A DNA stretch of 56,594 nucleotides from assembly GCA_025361565.1 (NCBI GenBank), contig JANYKN010000128.1, positions 1-56,594 of the forward strand. Direction: 5' to 3'. Origin of the DNA: Bacteroidota bacterium (GTDB lineage: Bacteria; Bacteroidota; Bacteroidia; Bacteroidales; NBLH01). Made by a program: the position numbers and the translations under genes. Shown here piece by piece: positions 1-10,116 of the stretch. How positions within the stretch are numbered: the first letter of the stretch is position 1; the number at the start of each line of letters is the position of its first letter. The notes beneath the pieces are model-generated. The model was given only the letters and a program-made list of their open reading frames with translations. It made no database searches and was not told the origin of the DNA.

Positions 1-760
1 GTTTATTGATAATTATGTGTTGCAACGAATAATTAAAATAATTACCACTTAGGCACATAGTTTAAAAATGCGTACAGGCAATTGTTTTTAAAAAGCGCAT
101 TAGAAAAACAGGTTCTTGTTTTGATTTTTTTCCTTTCTGCCAATGTGTTTATCTATAATTATGTGTTGCAATGAATAATTTAAATAATTACCACTTAGGC
201 ACAAAGTTTAAAAATGCGTACAGGAAATTGTTTTAAAAAAGCGGATAAGAAAAATATGTGCTTGGTTTGATTTTTTTTCTTTCTGCCTATGTGTTTATTG
301 ATAATTATGTGTTGCAATGAATAATTTAAACAATTACCACATAGGCACATAGTTTAAAAATGCTTACAGGCAATTGTTTTTAAAAAGCGTATTAGAAAAA
401 AAGGTTCTTATTTTGATTTTTTTTCTATATGCCTATGTGTTTATCTATAATTATGTGTTGCAACGATAAATTTAAATAATTACCACTTAGGCACATAGTT
501 TAAAAATGCATACAGGCAATTGTTTTAAAAAAGGCGCATTAGAAAAACAGGTTTTTGTTTTGATTTATTTTTCTATCTGCCTTTGTGTTTATTGATAATT
601 ATGTGTTGCAACGAATAATTTAAATAATTACCACTTAGGCACATAGTTTAAAAATGCGTACAGGCAATTGTTTTTAAAAAGCGCATTAGAAAAACAGGTT
701 CTTGTTTTGATTTTTTTTACATCTTCCTTTGTGTTTATTGATAATTATGTGTTTAATATC
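1..760. repeat. 146-bp tandem repeat array, about five copies
   Basis: The anchor GTGTTGCAA/GTGTTGCAAT recurs at 17, 163, 309, 455 and 603, with a degenerate copy at 749. Spacings are 146, 146, 146, 148 and 146 bp. Every unit carries the same ordered blocks: ACCACTTAGGCACATAGTTT, then AATGCGTACAGGCAATTG, a poly-A/GCGCATTAG block, and CTGCCTATGTGTTTAT just before the next anchor. The AGGCACAT and GCCTATGTG blocks are partly inverted copies, so each unit could fold with a long loop. Copies differ by scattered substitutions and 1-2 nt indels. No open frame runs through them. The array lies downstream of the minus-strand gene ending at 811 and is truncated by the left edge of the window. Confidence 0.93.
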
Positions 761-810
761 AAGTCGTTTTAACTTCTCATAGTAGAATTAATTATAATAA
801 TGAAACAATC

Positions 811-3618
811 CTACTTTTTCTTTTCCCTGTCCTTCAACCGATCTTCATCCTTCTCCTTGCTTTCACGTATCATATCATCAACATTATCAATTTCGGGCGA
901 TTCTTTTAAAGCTTTCCAGTTAAATTTTTCATCAAAAGGATCAAGTGCTTTTTGTGGATCGAAAATCTTTATATCCACAGGTAAAGCATTATAAGGACTG
1001 TAATCAGGTACATCCGTAAAGAAATCCGATAAATCGGTGGCACCTGCATCGTACTGATTCAGGTAAGGCAAGCCCAATATATTCCAATAAGTTTTAAATA
1101 AACTCCCAAAACTATAATGAACATGGCTTACATAATCCTTTTTTACCCAAGGTGATGCCAGCATCAGCACACTTCTGTGCGCATCAATATGATCTACGCC
1201 ATTTTGTGCATCATCCTCGGTAATTACTATCAACATTTCTTTCCAATATGGTGAATGAGAAAGAAATTCTACAATACGACCAACAGCCAAATCATTATCG
1301 GCCATATAACTTTCGCGGAATGGGTATCCTTCATTAGGGCGCTCTCCCGCTCCATGATCATTTGGAATAATTACGGTCAGCATTTCAGGCATGGTCTCTT
1401 TTCCATGAATCCACTTTGCATTAAACTCCTTGATAAACTGATCAATCCTAAACTGATCTGGAATGGATGTGTTAAAGGTTGGATACATTTTAGAAGTCCT
1501 TGTAAAAAGAGGCTGTGGCATTGGATAATTAATGTATTGTTTTATTCCGGTATACTTAAATTTAGCATCATAAACAGCCGGTTCAAACATAATACTAAAA
1601 CCGAAATTGAAAAAATCGACCTTGTTTCGCTCCAGGTGATCCCACATAGAACCAGCTTCATTATAATCTTCGGGATAAACAGCACCGGCAGCACCATTCA
1701 TAGCATAAACCCCCGGAGCTTTTGAGTTTTCCCTGAAATCGCGGTTATCTCCATAACTGGCAGCTGTGCAGGTTTCGCACCATTCATTCGGATAGGTATT
1801 TACCAGCCATCGGTGCCCATCGGCTGAAACATCGGCATCAACATAAAAATTATCGGATATGGAAAATCGATTGGCCAATGATAAATGGTTAGGCATTACT
1901 GTAATATTGTGTGCTGAATCAGTTTTAGAATCGTTGAAGAATGAAACATCTTGTCCATAGCGGGCAATACTGGCATCGCCATTACCATTTTTAAGCTGGC
2001 CAAATATCTCATCATACGTTCTGTTTTCCTTCGAAATAAAAACAAAGTGTTTTATCGGACTTTCTTTTTCCCCCGGATAAAGTGGTACAGGATTATTCAC
2101 TCTGGCTTTAAATTTTTCATCGGTGGCTTTTACAAAATTAAAATTATTCGAAATTACTTGTTCCGTCATCTTTATAAGTTCAGCTTGGTTTGGAATATCT
2201 ACTATTTGAAGAGTTCCTTTCATTAATGAACCAATATAGCTGCCCTCTTCTCCTATTTTAAAGTCTTTGCCACCATTCGGGCCACTTCCAAAGCCTTTTG
2301 CATTTGCAATGAATAGCTTTTTGCCATCTTTACTGACTTCAACTTTTGATGGAAACCAACAGGTCGGAATATGTCCTAAAACTTCGAATGTGGACGCATC
2401 AATTACTGCTATGGCATTTATTCCGGACTCAGCTACATATAATCTTTTTTGATCGGGACTTATAGCCAGTCCAAATGGAATAACACCTCTAAATTGTTTA
2501 ATCCTTTCATCAGGTTTTAGGTAGATGGTATGAATCACGGTATCTTTGGCAATTGAAATAACTGAAACATTATCGTTGTTGCCATTGCTCACAAATACAT
2601 ATTTATCAGTGGCTACTATCGAGTTCGGGCTCGATCCTCCAACTGCAGGTATTCCTTCAACCATTGCCCCAACCAAATAACCTGTTTTTACTTTTGCAAT
2701 TACCCTGGAATTAAGCTTATCTTCAATTTGGATTGCAAAAACAGAAAAAGCCTCAGGGTTATTCATATCGCCAAGTCCATTAATATGGATAGTATCATTT
2801 ATAATGCCTTCTTTCATCTCTTTAGAACCATAGGCAAAAGCAGGATAACTCATTAATTTTACTTTTGAGTCTTTATTATCACCTTCCTTAATCAATGAAT
2901 ACTCAAACATACCCACATTGGCAACATATGCTTTTTTTTCATCGTGCGACAAACAAATTCCAAAAGGATATCTACCAACAGGTATGGATTTAATCAACTT
3001 TTTAGTTTGAGTGTCAATGATTACCATTCTAAAACCAATCTGGTCAACGGCAAAAAGCGTTTTACCATCTTTAGAAAGCTTCAAATCTCCAATATAACCA
3101 TGCGAATAATCAAACTTATTGGAAACTACAGAACAATTAATGCTTCCTTTGGCTTGACCAGTGTTGATGTCAAAGAGATAAATCTTGTTTTCCTGGCCTC
3201 CGGCAACATAAGCAGTCTGATTATCGGGAGAAATAGCCAATCCCATAAAAACTGAAGCCAAAATACCTTTATCGGTAGATGATCCTGGCGGTATTTGCTG
3301 CACAACTGGATTATTGGATAAAACATTCCTGACAATACTGATGGATAAAGGATTAATTCCCGAATTTGCGGTTATAACCACATTTCCATCCTCACTCAGT
3401 GTCAAACCATATGGATGAGGAGCTAAAACAATACATTTACCTGCTGGAGTTATAAATCGTCCGTTGGGGAGAACAGTTCTCCCACCCTTATCAATGGCTG
3501 TATATTCATTTCCAGCTGGAGCTGTAATAATCCACAATGCATTTGCTTTCTGATTTTTATGCCGATCACAGCTACTGAAAAGTATGAATATTAATAATAG
3601 TAAACTTAATTCTTTCAT
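811..3618 (-). CDS. Lipoprotein: beta-propeller fused to phosphoesterase (AcpA/PLC-like)
   Basis: This is a 935-residue exported lipoprotein with the N-terminal signal MKELSLLLLIFILFSSC and a lipobox Cys at about residue 17. Residues about 40-500 carry repeated YVA/D-x-DG-type blades (for example LSEDGNVVITANSG and ISPDNQTAYVAG), as in YncE/NHL-like seven-bladed propellers. From about residue 520 the segment HFVFISKENRTYDEIFG opens a phosphoesterase domain (PF04185 type: acid phosphatases and phospholipase C). This continues through IIPNDHGAGERP and VITEDDAQNGVDHIDAHRS, which hold likely metal ligands (Asp, His). The tail is charged and Lys/Glu-rich. The family hydrolyses phosphate esters, but the substrate here is unknown. 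It probably acts in the periplasm or at the cell surface. It is transcribed alone, towards the tandem repeat array. Confidence 0.88.
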   Translation of the reverse strand: MKELSLLLLIFILFSSCDRHKNQKANALWIITAPAGNEYTAIDKGGRTVLPNGRFITPAGKCIVLAPHPYGLTLSEDGNVVITANSGINPLSISIVRNVLSNNPVVQQIPPGSSTDKGILASVFMGLAISPDNQTAYVAGGQENKIYLFDINTGQAKGSINCSVVSNKFDYSHGYIGDLKLSKDGKTLFAVDQIGFRMVIIDTQTKKLIKSIPVGRYPFGICLSHDEKKAYVANVGMFEYSLIKEGDNKDSKVKLMSYPAFAYGSKEMKEGIINDTIHINGLGDMNNPEAFSVFAIQIEDKLNSRVIAKVKTGYLVGAMVEGIPAVGGSSPNSIVATDKYVFVSNGNNDNVSVISIAKDTVIHTIYLKPDERIKQFRGVIPFGLAISPDQKRLYVAESGINAIAVIDASTFEVLGHIPTCWFPSKVEVSKDGKKLFIANAKGFGSGPNGGKDFKIGEEGSYIGSLMKGTLQIVDIPNQAELIKMTEQVISNNFNFVKATDEKFKARVNNPVPLYPGEKESPIKHFVFISKENRTYDEIFGQLKNGNGDASIARYGQDVSFFNDSKTDSAHNITVMPNHLSLANRFSISDNFYVDADVSADGHRWLVNTYPNEWCETCTAASYGDNRDFRENSKAPGVYAMNGAAGAVYPEDYNEAGSMWDHLERNKVDFFNFGFSIMFEPAVYDAKFKYTGIKQYINYPMPQPLFTRTSKMYPTFNTSIPDQFRIDQFIKEFNAKWIHGKETMPEMLTVIIPNDHGAGERPNEGYPFRESYMADNDLAVGRIVEFLSHSPYWKEMLIVITEDDAQNGVDHIDAHRSVLMLASPWVKKDYVSHVHYSFGSLFKTYWNILGLPYLNQYDAGATDLSDFFTDVPDYSPYNALPVDIKIFDPQKALDPFDEKFNWKALKESPEIDNVDDMIRESKEKDEDRLKDREKKK

Positions 3619-3733
3619 CTCTATCTATTTTTTATTATTTAGTTTCAATCTTCGGCCTGGAATGGTTAGTTTGTGATGGAATATATAGAAAAATCAGGAT
3701 TTATCTATATCTTTTAATCTTGGAATAATACTA

Positions 3734-5629
3734 TTAAAATATCTGTTCATCATCTACTTTGCAATAAAGATACTTTGATATCAATTGCTCAAGAAATACA
3801 ACATCAATTGGTTTGGTGATTAAATCTGAACAACCAGCCTTAAACGCAAGTTCTTCGTTTTCGAAAGTATTATACGCTGTTTGAACAATAATTGGTAAAT
3901 GGGGTGCAAATTCTTTAATTTTAATTGTTGCTTCAATTCCATTCATTAATGGCATTTTAACATCCATAAATACCAATTCAATTTTCGGATTGGCTTTACA
4001 TATTTCAATTGCTTCAATTCCATTGTTTGCACGAAAAACATCAAGATCTGGATTCATTTTTTCAAGAAGTTTTTGGAAGAACAAATAATTCAAATCTTCG
4101 TCCTCAGCAATTAAAACCAAGTGTTTATCTGAAACATTATATTCTGGAAGCCTAACATTTACATCATTTTGATCTTGCACATTTCGCGCTTTAATAATGG
4201 GCAAACTAAAATGAAATACAGACCCTTTATTTAAGGTAGAATGAACTTTCAATTGTCCTCCCATCAATTCAATATTTTCTTTTGCAATCGACAAACCAAC
4301 TCCCAGCCCACCATAATTGATAGCAATATTTTCATCGGCTTGAACAAAACTGTCAAATATATTAAGCGAATTTTCCTGATCAAAACCAATCCCTGTATCC
4401 TCAACCTGAAATTTAATGGAATCCTTTTCAATGTTATAATCGACTTTAACATATCCAGTATTCGTAAATTTTACAGCATTTTCAATTAAACTATAAAGAA
4501 TTCTATACAGTTTTGTTTTATCAGAATGAATAAAACCCCCACTTTTGTCAAGACTATTCTCTAAAATAAGGTCAATGTTTTTTTGTTCTGCTTTCTTTCT
4601 GAAATCTGAAATTAACTTATCCATCAATAGATTAAGATCAAACAAGTCATTTATGATGCTCGCTTTTTTTGTGCTAAGCCTCGAAATTTCCAATGTATCA
4701 TCAATAATCTTAAGCAATTGTTCGCAGCTTTTTACAATAATACCTGAATAAAAGTCACGCGTTTGCTCCGAAATTTCTTTATCACTAATAAGATTTGAAA
4801 AGCCAACAATACCGTTCAATGGAGTTCTGATTTCATGCGAAATATTAGTCAGAAAAGTTGATTTTAACCTATTACTCTCTTCAGCCTTATCTTTGGCAAC
4901 TGTCAGTTCATTATTCATTTCTTTTAAAGCATCCGAGGTAGCTCTTAACTCTTCATTGCTAGCTCTTATTTCTTCTTCACTGGCGGCAAGTTCCTGATTT
5001 TTTATCTCTTTTATTCTGGCATCTTCATTGGCGGAATGAATAGCATCTTCAGCAAATTTGATTGCAAAATACAAAATAGCTGAAAACCCCGAAACAACAA
5101 GTGCATATTGAATATATCCAGCCAGAAACAAGTCATAGTTTTGTGGTTCGTGTTTCAATGCAAAAACGAATACTCGAGTTGCAGATAAAATTATAATTGC
5201 AGCATTAACAACCAAGATTTTTCTCGATGAAAAGAGCACTGCTATAGACATTAACAAAAATGAAGTATAAAATCCCTGCAGATATTTATACAAAACAGTT
5301 TTTTCTTCATCCAAAATATTTAAAAAAACAGCAATTGTAATAACTAAAATTAAAGAGTAAATATTACCAATCCACTTCAATCCTTTTTGTTTGTGAAAAT
5401 AGAGGCTTAAACACATGATTAACAACATGGCTCCAAGGGAGAATAATGTCATTTTAACATTTTGATTTGGTTTTATTATACTTACAACAACCATTACCAG
5501 GATGAGAATCAAACCAATTAAATTAAGGGAAATGAATGCATTACTTCTCTGCCTTTCATAATTGCTTTTAGGATTAGAAGGTCTAAGAAATTCAAAAATT
5601 TTCGTCAAAATCAGTGACAAATATTCCAT
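3734..5629 (-). CDS. Hybrid histidine kinase with multi-pass membrane sensor
   Basis: 631 residues. About six hydrophobic segments span residues 25-200, followed by a Glu-rich coiled coil (200-255). The HisKA domain contains FLTNISHEIRTPLNG with phospho-acceptor His265. The HATPase_c domain has an N box (NAVKFTN), G1 (DTGIGFD) and G2 (GGLGVGLSIAKE). A C-terminal receiver domain has phospho-acceptor Asp556 in VFMDVKMP. It should autophosphorylate and relay to its own receiver, but no HPt or DNA-binding output protein is visible nearby. The N-terminal membrane domain is clearly homologous to that of the methyl-accepting protein encoded 42 bp upstream on the same strand, so the two are probably co-transcribed and may sense the same cue. 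The ligand is unknown. Confidence 0.93.
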   Translation of the reverse strand: MEYLSLILTKIFEFLRPSNPKSNYERQRSNAFISLNLIGLILILVMVVVSIIKPNQNVKMTLFSLGAMLLIMCLSLYFHKQKGLKWIGNIYSLILVITIAVFLNILDEEKTVLYKYLQGFYTSFLLMSIAVLFSSRKILVVNAAIIILSATRVFVFALKHEPQNYDLFLAGYIQYALVVSGFSAILYFAIKFAEDAIHSANEDARIKEIKNQELAASEEEIRASNEELRATSDALKEMNNELTVAKDKAEESNRLKSTFLTNISHEIRTPLNGIVGFSNLISDKEISEQTRDFYSGIIVKSCEQLLKIIDDTLEISRLSTKKASIINDLFDLNLLMDKLISDFRKKAEQKNIDLILENSLDKSGGFIHSDKTKLYRILYSLIENAVKFTNTGYVKVDYNIEKDSIKFQVEDTGIGFDQENSLNIFDSFVQADENIAINYGGLGVGLSIAKENIELMGGQLKVHSTLNKGSVFHFSLPIIKARNVQDQNDVNVRLPEYNVSDKHLVLIAEDEDLNYLFFQKLLEKMNPDLDVFRANNGIEAIEICKANPKIELVFMDVKMPLMNGIEATIKIKEFAPHLPIIVQTAYNTFENEELAFKAGCSDLITKPIDVVFLEQLISKYLYCKVDDEQIF

Positions 5630-5671
5630 TGCAAATAATTATAAATATGAAATTTATTTTGCTTTTTAATG

Positions 5672-7015
5672 TTAATCTGACTCATCACTAACCAAATCAT
5701 TTAGCCGCACAGCATATAATGATAATTGTTCTATTGAGGATGAAAGCTTGTCAGAAACCAAAGCATTGTTCTGGGCACCTTCATTAATCTGGTATACTGC
5801 GTTATTAATTTGCTCAATGCTACTTTTCATTTCCATAGAAGAATAAGATATTTGGGTGATTACTTTATCTATGTTTTCAATATCTGATGAAATTAGTTTA
5901 TGATATTTCCCTGCTTCATCTGATACAGCTATGCTTGCCTGAATTAAGTCTATTATTTCTTTTGAACCATCGCTACTTTCTTCAGCCAGTTTTTTTACTT
6001 CTGCAGCAACCACAGAAAACCCTTTACCTGCATTACCTGCTCTGGCAGCCTCAATTGCTGCATTCAATGCCAAAAGATTGGTTTTTTTAGCTATTTCATT
6101 AATCAGATCAATTTTAGAATTGACCTCGTTAATGGCAGATAATGTTTGAACTATAGCCTGCTCACTCTTTTTAACTGTTTGTGTTGTATTACTAACTGTT
6201 TTAGCAGTATTTTGAGTATCCTCCGCATTTTGAATAATGGAACCGGTCATTTCCTCAATAGTGGCAGATATCTCTTCAACATTAGAAGCCTGTTGACTGG
6301 AGCTACTGCTTAATGTATTGGACAAATGATTGATATCCTTTGATAATTTTTCAAGAGTTTTTGAGGTATCCTTTATCACCGAAAAAGCTTTTATAAGCTT
6401 TTGATTTTGTTTCTGATTTATATCCGCATCATTAGTGGCTGCTTCTATTGCGTTTTCGGCAAATACAACAGCATAATAACTAACAACCGTAATTATAATA
6501 AGCGCAACGCTGTGGTTAAAGATTCCACCTTTCAAAACACTTATTTGCTCAGGATTTTGAGCTATTGCGAAAAAATAAACACGGATAGTTGTCATAATTA
6601 TCATTACAGAATTTATAATTATGACAATTCGTGTGGCAAATAAAACTCCAACACTTACTATTGCCAAAACAGTATAGAATCCTTGTGTAAATTTAAAGAG
6701 TGCAGTAACATCAGATTTCAGGATATTCATTGCAATCAACAATAAAATTGTTAATCCCAAAGAAAAAACATTTCCAGCTAGTTTTATTCCAAAGTTTTTT
6801 ATCAAAAACAAACACACAAATAAAAAAACAGCAATTAAAGTACCTGAAAGGATAGAGGTAAAAGTATTCGCATTTGCAAATATTAAACTTTGCAACAAAG
6901 TTGCAATTGCAAAAACAATTCCCAACATTGTTAGAATAATAAAAGCCCTTGTTTTTTGTTTTTCGAACAAGCTCATTTCAGGGCTAGGTGTAAAGTACTT
7001 TATTGTTTGGTTCAT
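5672..7015 (-). CDS. Methyl-accepting chemotaxis-like protein with multi-pass membrane sensor
   Basis: I choose the ATG at 7015, giving [14 protein letters not shown]. The reading frame stays open upstream to 7171, but that extension is low-complexity and not matched in its neighbour. The 447-residue product has about six membrane segments (roughly residues 25-200). These align with the adjacent kinase through shared features such as QGFYT, NV/NIFSL and FAENAI. There is no HAMP domain. Residues about 220-447 form the cytoplasmic MCP coiled coil, with the diagnostic hairpin tip [20 protein letters not shown] followed by [18 protein letters not shown]. MCPs normally control CheA via CheW; no che genes are seen in this window. 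It may instead modulate the co-encoded kinase, which is inference. Confidence 0.9.
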   Translation of the reverse strand: MNQTIKYFTPSPEMSLFEKQKTRAFIILTMLGIVFAIATLLQSLIFANANTFTSILSGTLIAVFLFVCLFLIKNFGIKLAGNVFSLGLTILLLIAMNILKSDVTALFKFTQGFYTVLAIVSVGVLFATRIVIIINSVMIIMTTIRVYFFAIAQNPEQISVLKGGIFNHSVALIIITVVSYYAVVFAENAIEAATNDADINQKQNQKLIKAFSVIKDTSKTLEKLSKDINHLSNTLSSSSSQQASNVEEISATIEEMTGSIIQNAEDTQNTAKTVSNTTQTVKKSEQAIVQTLSAINEVNSKIDLINEIAKKTNLLALNAAIEAARAGNAGKGFSVVAAEVKKLAEESSDGSKEIIDLIQASIAVSDEAGKYHKLISSDIENIDKVITQISYSSMEMKSSIEQINNAVYQINEGAQNNALVSDKLSSSIEQLSLYAVRLNDLVSDESD

Positions 7016-7355
7016 CTTACTGAGAATTATGTAATTGTATATATTTATGAGAGAAATCCACGACAAAATTCTTACAAGTAAAATACTGATTTGGATAGAA
7101 TTTGCCCGAATTCTAAAATTACTGACTTCGAAGATAAAGTTTTTCTTAATAATAATGAATAAAATCAACATGTAATTTAGACATCATTCATTTCAATATA
7201 ACCAATTTAATTCAGGCATTATAGTACTTTTACTTTCCTTACAAACAAGCTAAGTCAAATTATAATTTTTTAAATCAAGGTAAAACCCTAATTTTACAAC
7301 AAATTTGAAACAATATAGAATAACTAATTATCTTTAAATCAAAAGCTTGTACGCT
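7016..7355. other. Divergent intergenic region between MCP-like gene and purC
   Basis: About 340 bp, AT-rich. It contains the likely purC promoter at 7304-7336. I see no convincing -7 box for the minus-strand sensor gene (only TATCTTCG, one mismatch, near 7131-7138), and no RNA gene. Confidence 0.5.
7304..7336 (+). promoter_or_regulatory. Putative purC promoter (Bacteroidota type)
   Basis: TTTG at 7304-7307, then 21 bp, then TATCTTTA at 7329-7336. This matches the Bacteroidota consensus TTTG-N17-23-TAnnTTTG with one mismatch in the last base. The ATG at 7356 follows about 20 bp later, giving a very short leader. Confidence 0.5.
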
Positions 7356-8300
7356 ATGAACAATGTAGTATTATCAACAAATTTCAACTTCCCAAAACAA
7401 AAGTCGCTTTACAAAGGTAAAGTAAGGGATGTGTACAACATAAATGACGAACTACTCATTATGATTGTTACCGATAAAATTTCGGCATTTGATCATGTTC
7501 TACCAGCTGGAATTCCATACAAAGGTCAGGTTCTTAACCAAATTGCTGCGCAATTTTTAGATGCAACCGCCGATATTGTTCCTAATTGGAAAATTGCCAC
7601 TCCAGATCCAATGGTTACTATTGGTAAAAAATGTGAACCTTTTGCTGTTGAGATGATTGTAAGGGGTTATTTAACAGGCAGCTCATGGAGAACTTACAAA
7701 AAAGGAATCCGCGAAATTTGTGGAGTTTCTATACCTGACGGAATGGTTGAACACCAGAAATTCGAAAATCCAATCCTTACACCAACGACAAAAGCGGAAC
7801 AAGGATCGCATGATGAGGATATTTCGCGTGAAGAAATTATCAAGCAAGGAATTGTAAAAAAGGAAGATTATCTTAAATTGGAAGAATATGCTTTGGCTCT
7901 ATTTAAAAGAGGGACAGAAATTGCTGCTGAAAAAGGATTAATTCTAGTTGATACTAAGTATGAATTTGGCAAAAAAGATGGAATTATCTATCTAATTGAT
8001 GAAATTCACACGCCCGATTCCTCAAGGTATTTTTATGCCGATGGTTACCAAGAAAGACAGTCAAAAGGCGAAGCGCAAAAGCAATTATCTAAAGAATTTG
8101 TACGTGAATGGCTTATGGAAAAAGGATTTCAAGGACTTGAAGGACAAAAGATGCCTGAAATTCCTCAGGATTTCATTTCCCTGATTTCTGAAAGATATAT
8201 TGAGCTTTATGAGCAAATTACAGGAAAGCGCTTTATAAAAGAACAACTATTGAATGTAGCTGAAAGGATTAAAAATAATATCGATGCTTTTTTAGCGTAA
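7356..8300 (+). CDS. purC: Phosphoribosylaminoimidazole-succinocarboxamide synthase
   Basis: SAICAR synthase. It joins CAIR to aspartate with ATP in de novo purine synthesis, in the cytoplasm. Recognisable blocks are [17 protein letters not shown] near the N-terminus, the signature [29 protein letters not shown], and [25 protein letters not shown] and [13 protein letters not shown] lie in the C-terminal half. At 314 residues it is of the longer bacterial/eukaryotic-like type rather than the roughly 240-residue E. coli type. I start it at ATG 7356; an in-frame TTG at 7347 would add three residues. It is monocistronic in appearance, and no other pur genes are nearby. Confidence 0.97.
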   Translation: MNNVVLSTNFNFPKQKSLYKGKVRDVYNINDELLIMIVTDKISAFDHVLPAGIPYKGQVLNQIAAQFLDATADIVPNWKIATPDPMVTIGKKCEPFAVEMIVRGYLTGSSWRTYKKGIREICGVSIPDGMVEHQKFENPILTPTTKAEQGSHDEDISREEIIKQGIVKKEDYLKLEEYALALFKRGTEIAAEKGLILVDTKYEFGKKDGIIYLIDEIHTPDSSRYFYADGYQERQSKGEAQKQLSKEFVREWLMEKGFQGLEGQKMPEIPQDFISLISERYIELYEQITGKRFIKEQLLNVAERIKNNIDAFLA

Positions 8301-8418
8301 ATCTATTTCTTTTATATTATAACCTTCCATATTTCTGAAAGGAACAAATTGCAAAAAAGAATAATTAGACCAAATACTTTCACTATATAAATTTGAGTAA
8401 ATCACAAATACTTTAAAA

Positions 8419-9849
8419 ATGTTTTTGAAACAAACAAAAATTGTTGCCACCATTTCCGACAGAAAATGTGATGTAGAGTTTATACAGGAACTTTTTGATG
8501 CAGGTATGAATGTGGTGAGACTAAATACAGCACATCAAACTCTTGAAGATTCACTCAAAGTTATTCAAAATGTGAGACAGGTATCAGAAAAACTTCCAAT
8601 ATTAGTTGATACTAAAGGGCCCGAAATCAGAACCACAAAAACGGACAATGATATTTTCCTTAAACAAGGCGAGCGTATTTATTTTAAAGGTGATCCAAAC
8701 CAATTAAGCACTGATAAATGCATATGTGCCACTTATCCGAAATTTGTTCAGGAAGTTCCAATTGGTTGTAAAATTCTTATTGACGATGGAGAACTTGCTT
8801 TTTTAGTAATTAACAAAGATAATGACAAACTGGAATGCGAAATTTTAAACGATGGAGAACTTGGAAGCCGTAAAAGTATAAATATTCCAGGTGTAGCTGT
8901 TGCACTTCCATCGCTAAGCAGTAAAGACCGGGATTTTATAGATTTTGCAATCGAACAAAATGTAACTTTTATAGCACATTCATTTGTCCGAAACAAAGAG
9001 GATGTGATAGAAATTCAAAAAATCCTGGATGAACATAAAAGTGATGTTAAAATCATTGCAAAAATTGAAAATCAGCAAGGTGTAGATAATATAGACGAAA
9101 TCCTTGAACATGCCTATGGAATTATGATTGCCCGTGGCGATTTAGGCATAGAAATACCAGCTGAAAAAATACCAGGAGTCCAAAAACAACTTATAAAAAA
9201 GAGCATCGCCTGCAGAAAGCCGGTTATAGTTGCAACGCAGATGTTATACACGATGATTCACAATCCCAGGCCAACCAGAGCCGAAGTTAGTGATGTAGCC
9301 AATGCAATTTTTGAAGGAACGGATGCAATTATGCTAAGTGGCGAAACTGCTTTTGGAAAGTATCCGGTTGAATCGGTAAAAACCATGACCAGAATTGCAC
9401 AACAAGTAGAAAGTATCAGAAATGATTTCAAGGAACCTTCAGACAAAGCGCTTCACAATAAAATTTCAGGTCTGCTTGCCAAAGCAGCAGTGCAAGCTAC
9501 TGAAAAGCTGCCTGTAAAATGCATCATTGCTGATAGTATGACCGGAAGAACAATCCGTAATCTGTCAGCTTTTAGAGGAAAATTACCGATATTGGCTTTT
9601 TGTTACAACAAAAAACTAATGAGAGAATTAGCTCTTTCATATGGAGTTAGGGCTTATTATATCAGCCAAAGAAATTCAACGGACGAATTCTATCAAATCC
9701 TAACCACCATTTTGCTCGAAGAAGGGGAAATTGACAAAGAAGATTTAATTGTTGTTGTTGCAGGAAATTTTGGACCGGGTAATGGGGCCTCTTTTATAGA
9801 AATTTCCAATATTGAAAGCCTTTCTAAAAGGATGTCTAATGAAAAATAA
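8419..9849 (+). CDS. pyk: Pyruvate kinase
   Basis: 476 residues; converts phosphoenolpyruvate and ADP to pyruvate and ATP, the last step of glycolysis. It starts with the family hallmark KTKIVATISD-type strand (here KQTKIVATISDRK). It contains VRLNTAH, VDTKGPEIRT, the active-site region IAKIENQQGVDNIDEIL, MIARGDLGIEIP, and ATQMLYTMIHNPRPTRAEVSDVANA with IMLSGETAFGKYP. The C-terminal allosteric domain (from about residue 350) is complete, ending with the GNFGPGNGASFIEI segment. A -7-like box TAAATTTG lies at 8388-8395, 24 bp before the ATG; no clear -33 element was found. Confidence 0.97.
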   Translation: MFLKQTKIVATISDRKCDVEFIQELFDAGMNVVRLNTAHQTLEDSLKVIQNVRQVSEKLPILVDTKGPEIRTTKTDNDIFLKQGERIYFKGDPNQLSTDKCICATYPKFVQEVPIGCKILIDDGELAFLVINKDNDKLECEILNDGELGSRKSINIPGVAVALPSLSSKDRDFIDFAIEQNVTFIAHSFVRNKEDVIEIQKILDEHKSDVKIIAKIENQQGVDNIDEILEHAYGIMIARGDLGIEIPAEKIPGVQKQLIKKSIACRKPVIVATQMLYTMIHNPRPTRAEVSDVANAIFEGTDAIMLSGETAFGKYPVESVKTMTRIAQQVESIRNDFKEPSDKALHNKISGLLAKAAVQATEKLPVKCIIADSMTGRTIRNLSAFRGKLPILAFCYNKKLMRELALSYGVRAYYISQRNSTDEFYQILTTILLEEGEIDKEDLIVVVAGNFGPGNGASFIEISNIESLSKRMSNEK

Positions 9850-9875
9850 AACCTTAATTACATTGAAATATGTTA

Positions 9876-9903
9876 AATATTCAACAATTTATTATTGAAT
9901 ATT
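9876..9903 (+). terminator. Weak hairpin after pyk
   Basis: AATATTCAA (9876-9884) pairs with TTGAATATT (9895-9903) over a 10-nt loop, 27 bp after the pyk stop. The stem is entirely weak A/T apart from one G/C pair, and the downstream T-run is poor, so termination here is only possible. Confidence 0.35.
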
Positions 9904-10037
9904 ATTTTCAAAATAATTCTTTCAAATCTTTAAACTAAATTCTTTGCTTTTGAAAGGATTATAAATAAATTTGTAGAGGTTTGATTGTTTATATAGAACT
10001 AAATTTTCTTTTAATCATTTAAGTAATTTTATTTAGG

Positions 10038-10065
10038 TTGGATTTTATTTTATTGCCAATCTTTG
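10038..10065 (+). promoter_or_regulatory. Putative promoter of the YfiR-like gene
   Basis: TTG at 10038-10040, 17 bp, then AATCTTTG at 10058-10065 (one mismatch to TAnnTTTG). The preferred start codon is at 10117, about 50 bp downstream. This supports that start over the earlier in-frame TTG at 10063, which would overlap the box. Confidence 0.42.
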
Positions 10066-10116
10066 CAAACTATAGATGACAAGTTAAAAGACCATGCACA
10101 TATAAATTTTTACTCT

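Noticed and set aside
1-760. CRISPR array or integron cassette array
   Set aside because: The repeats are 146 bp with no unique spacers between them, there are no cas or integrase genes, and the whole unit is repeated.
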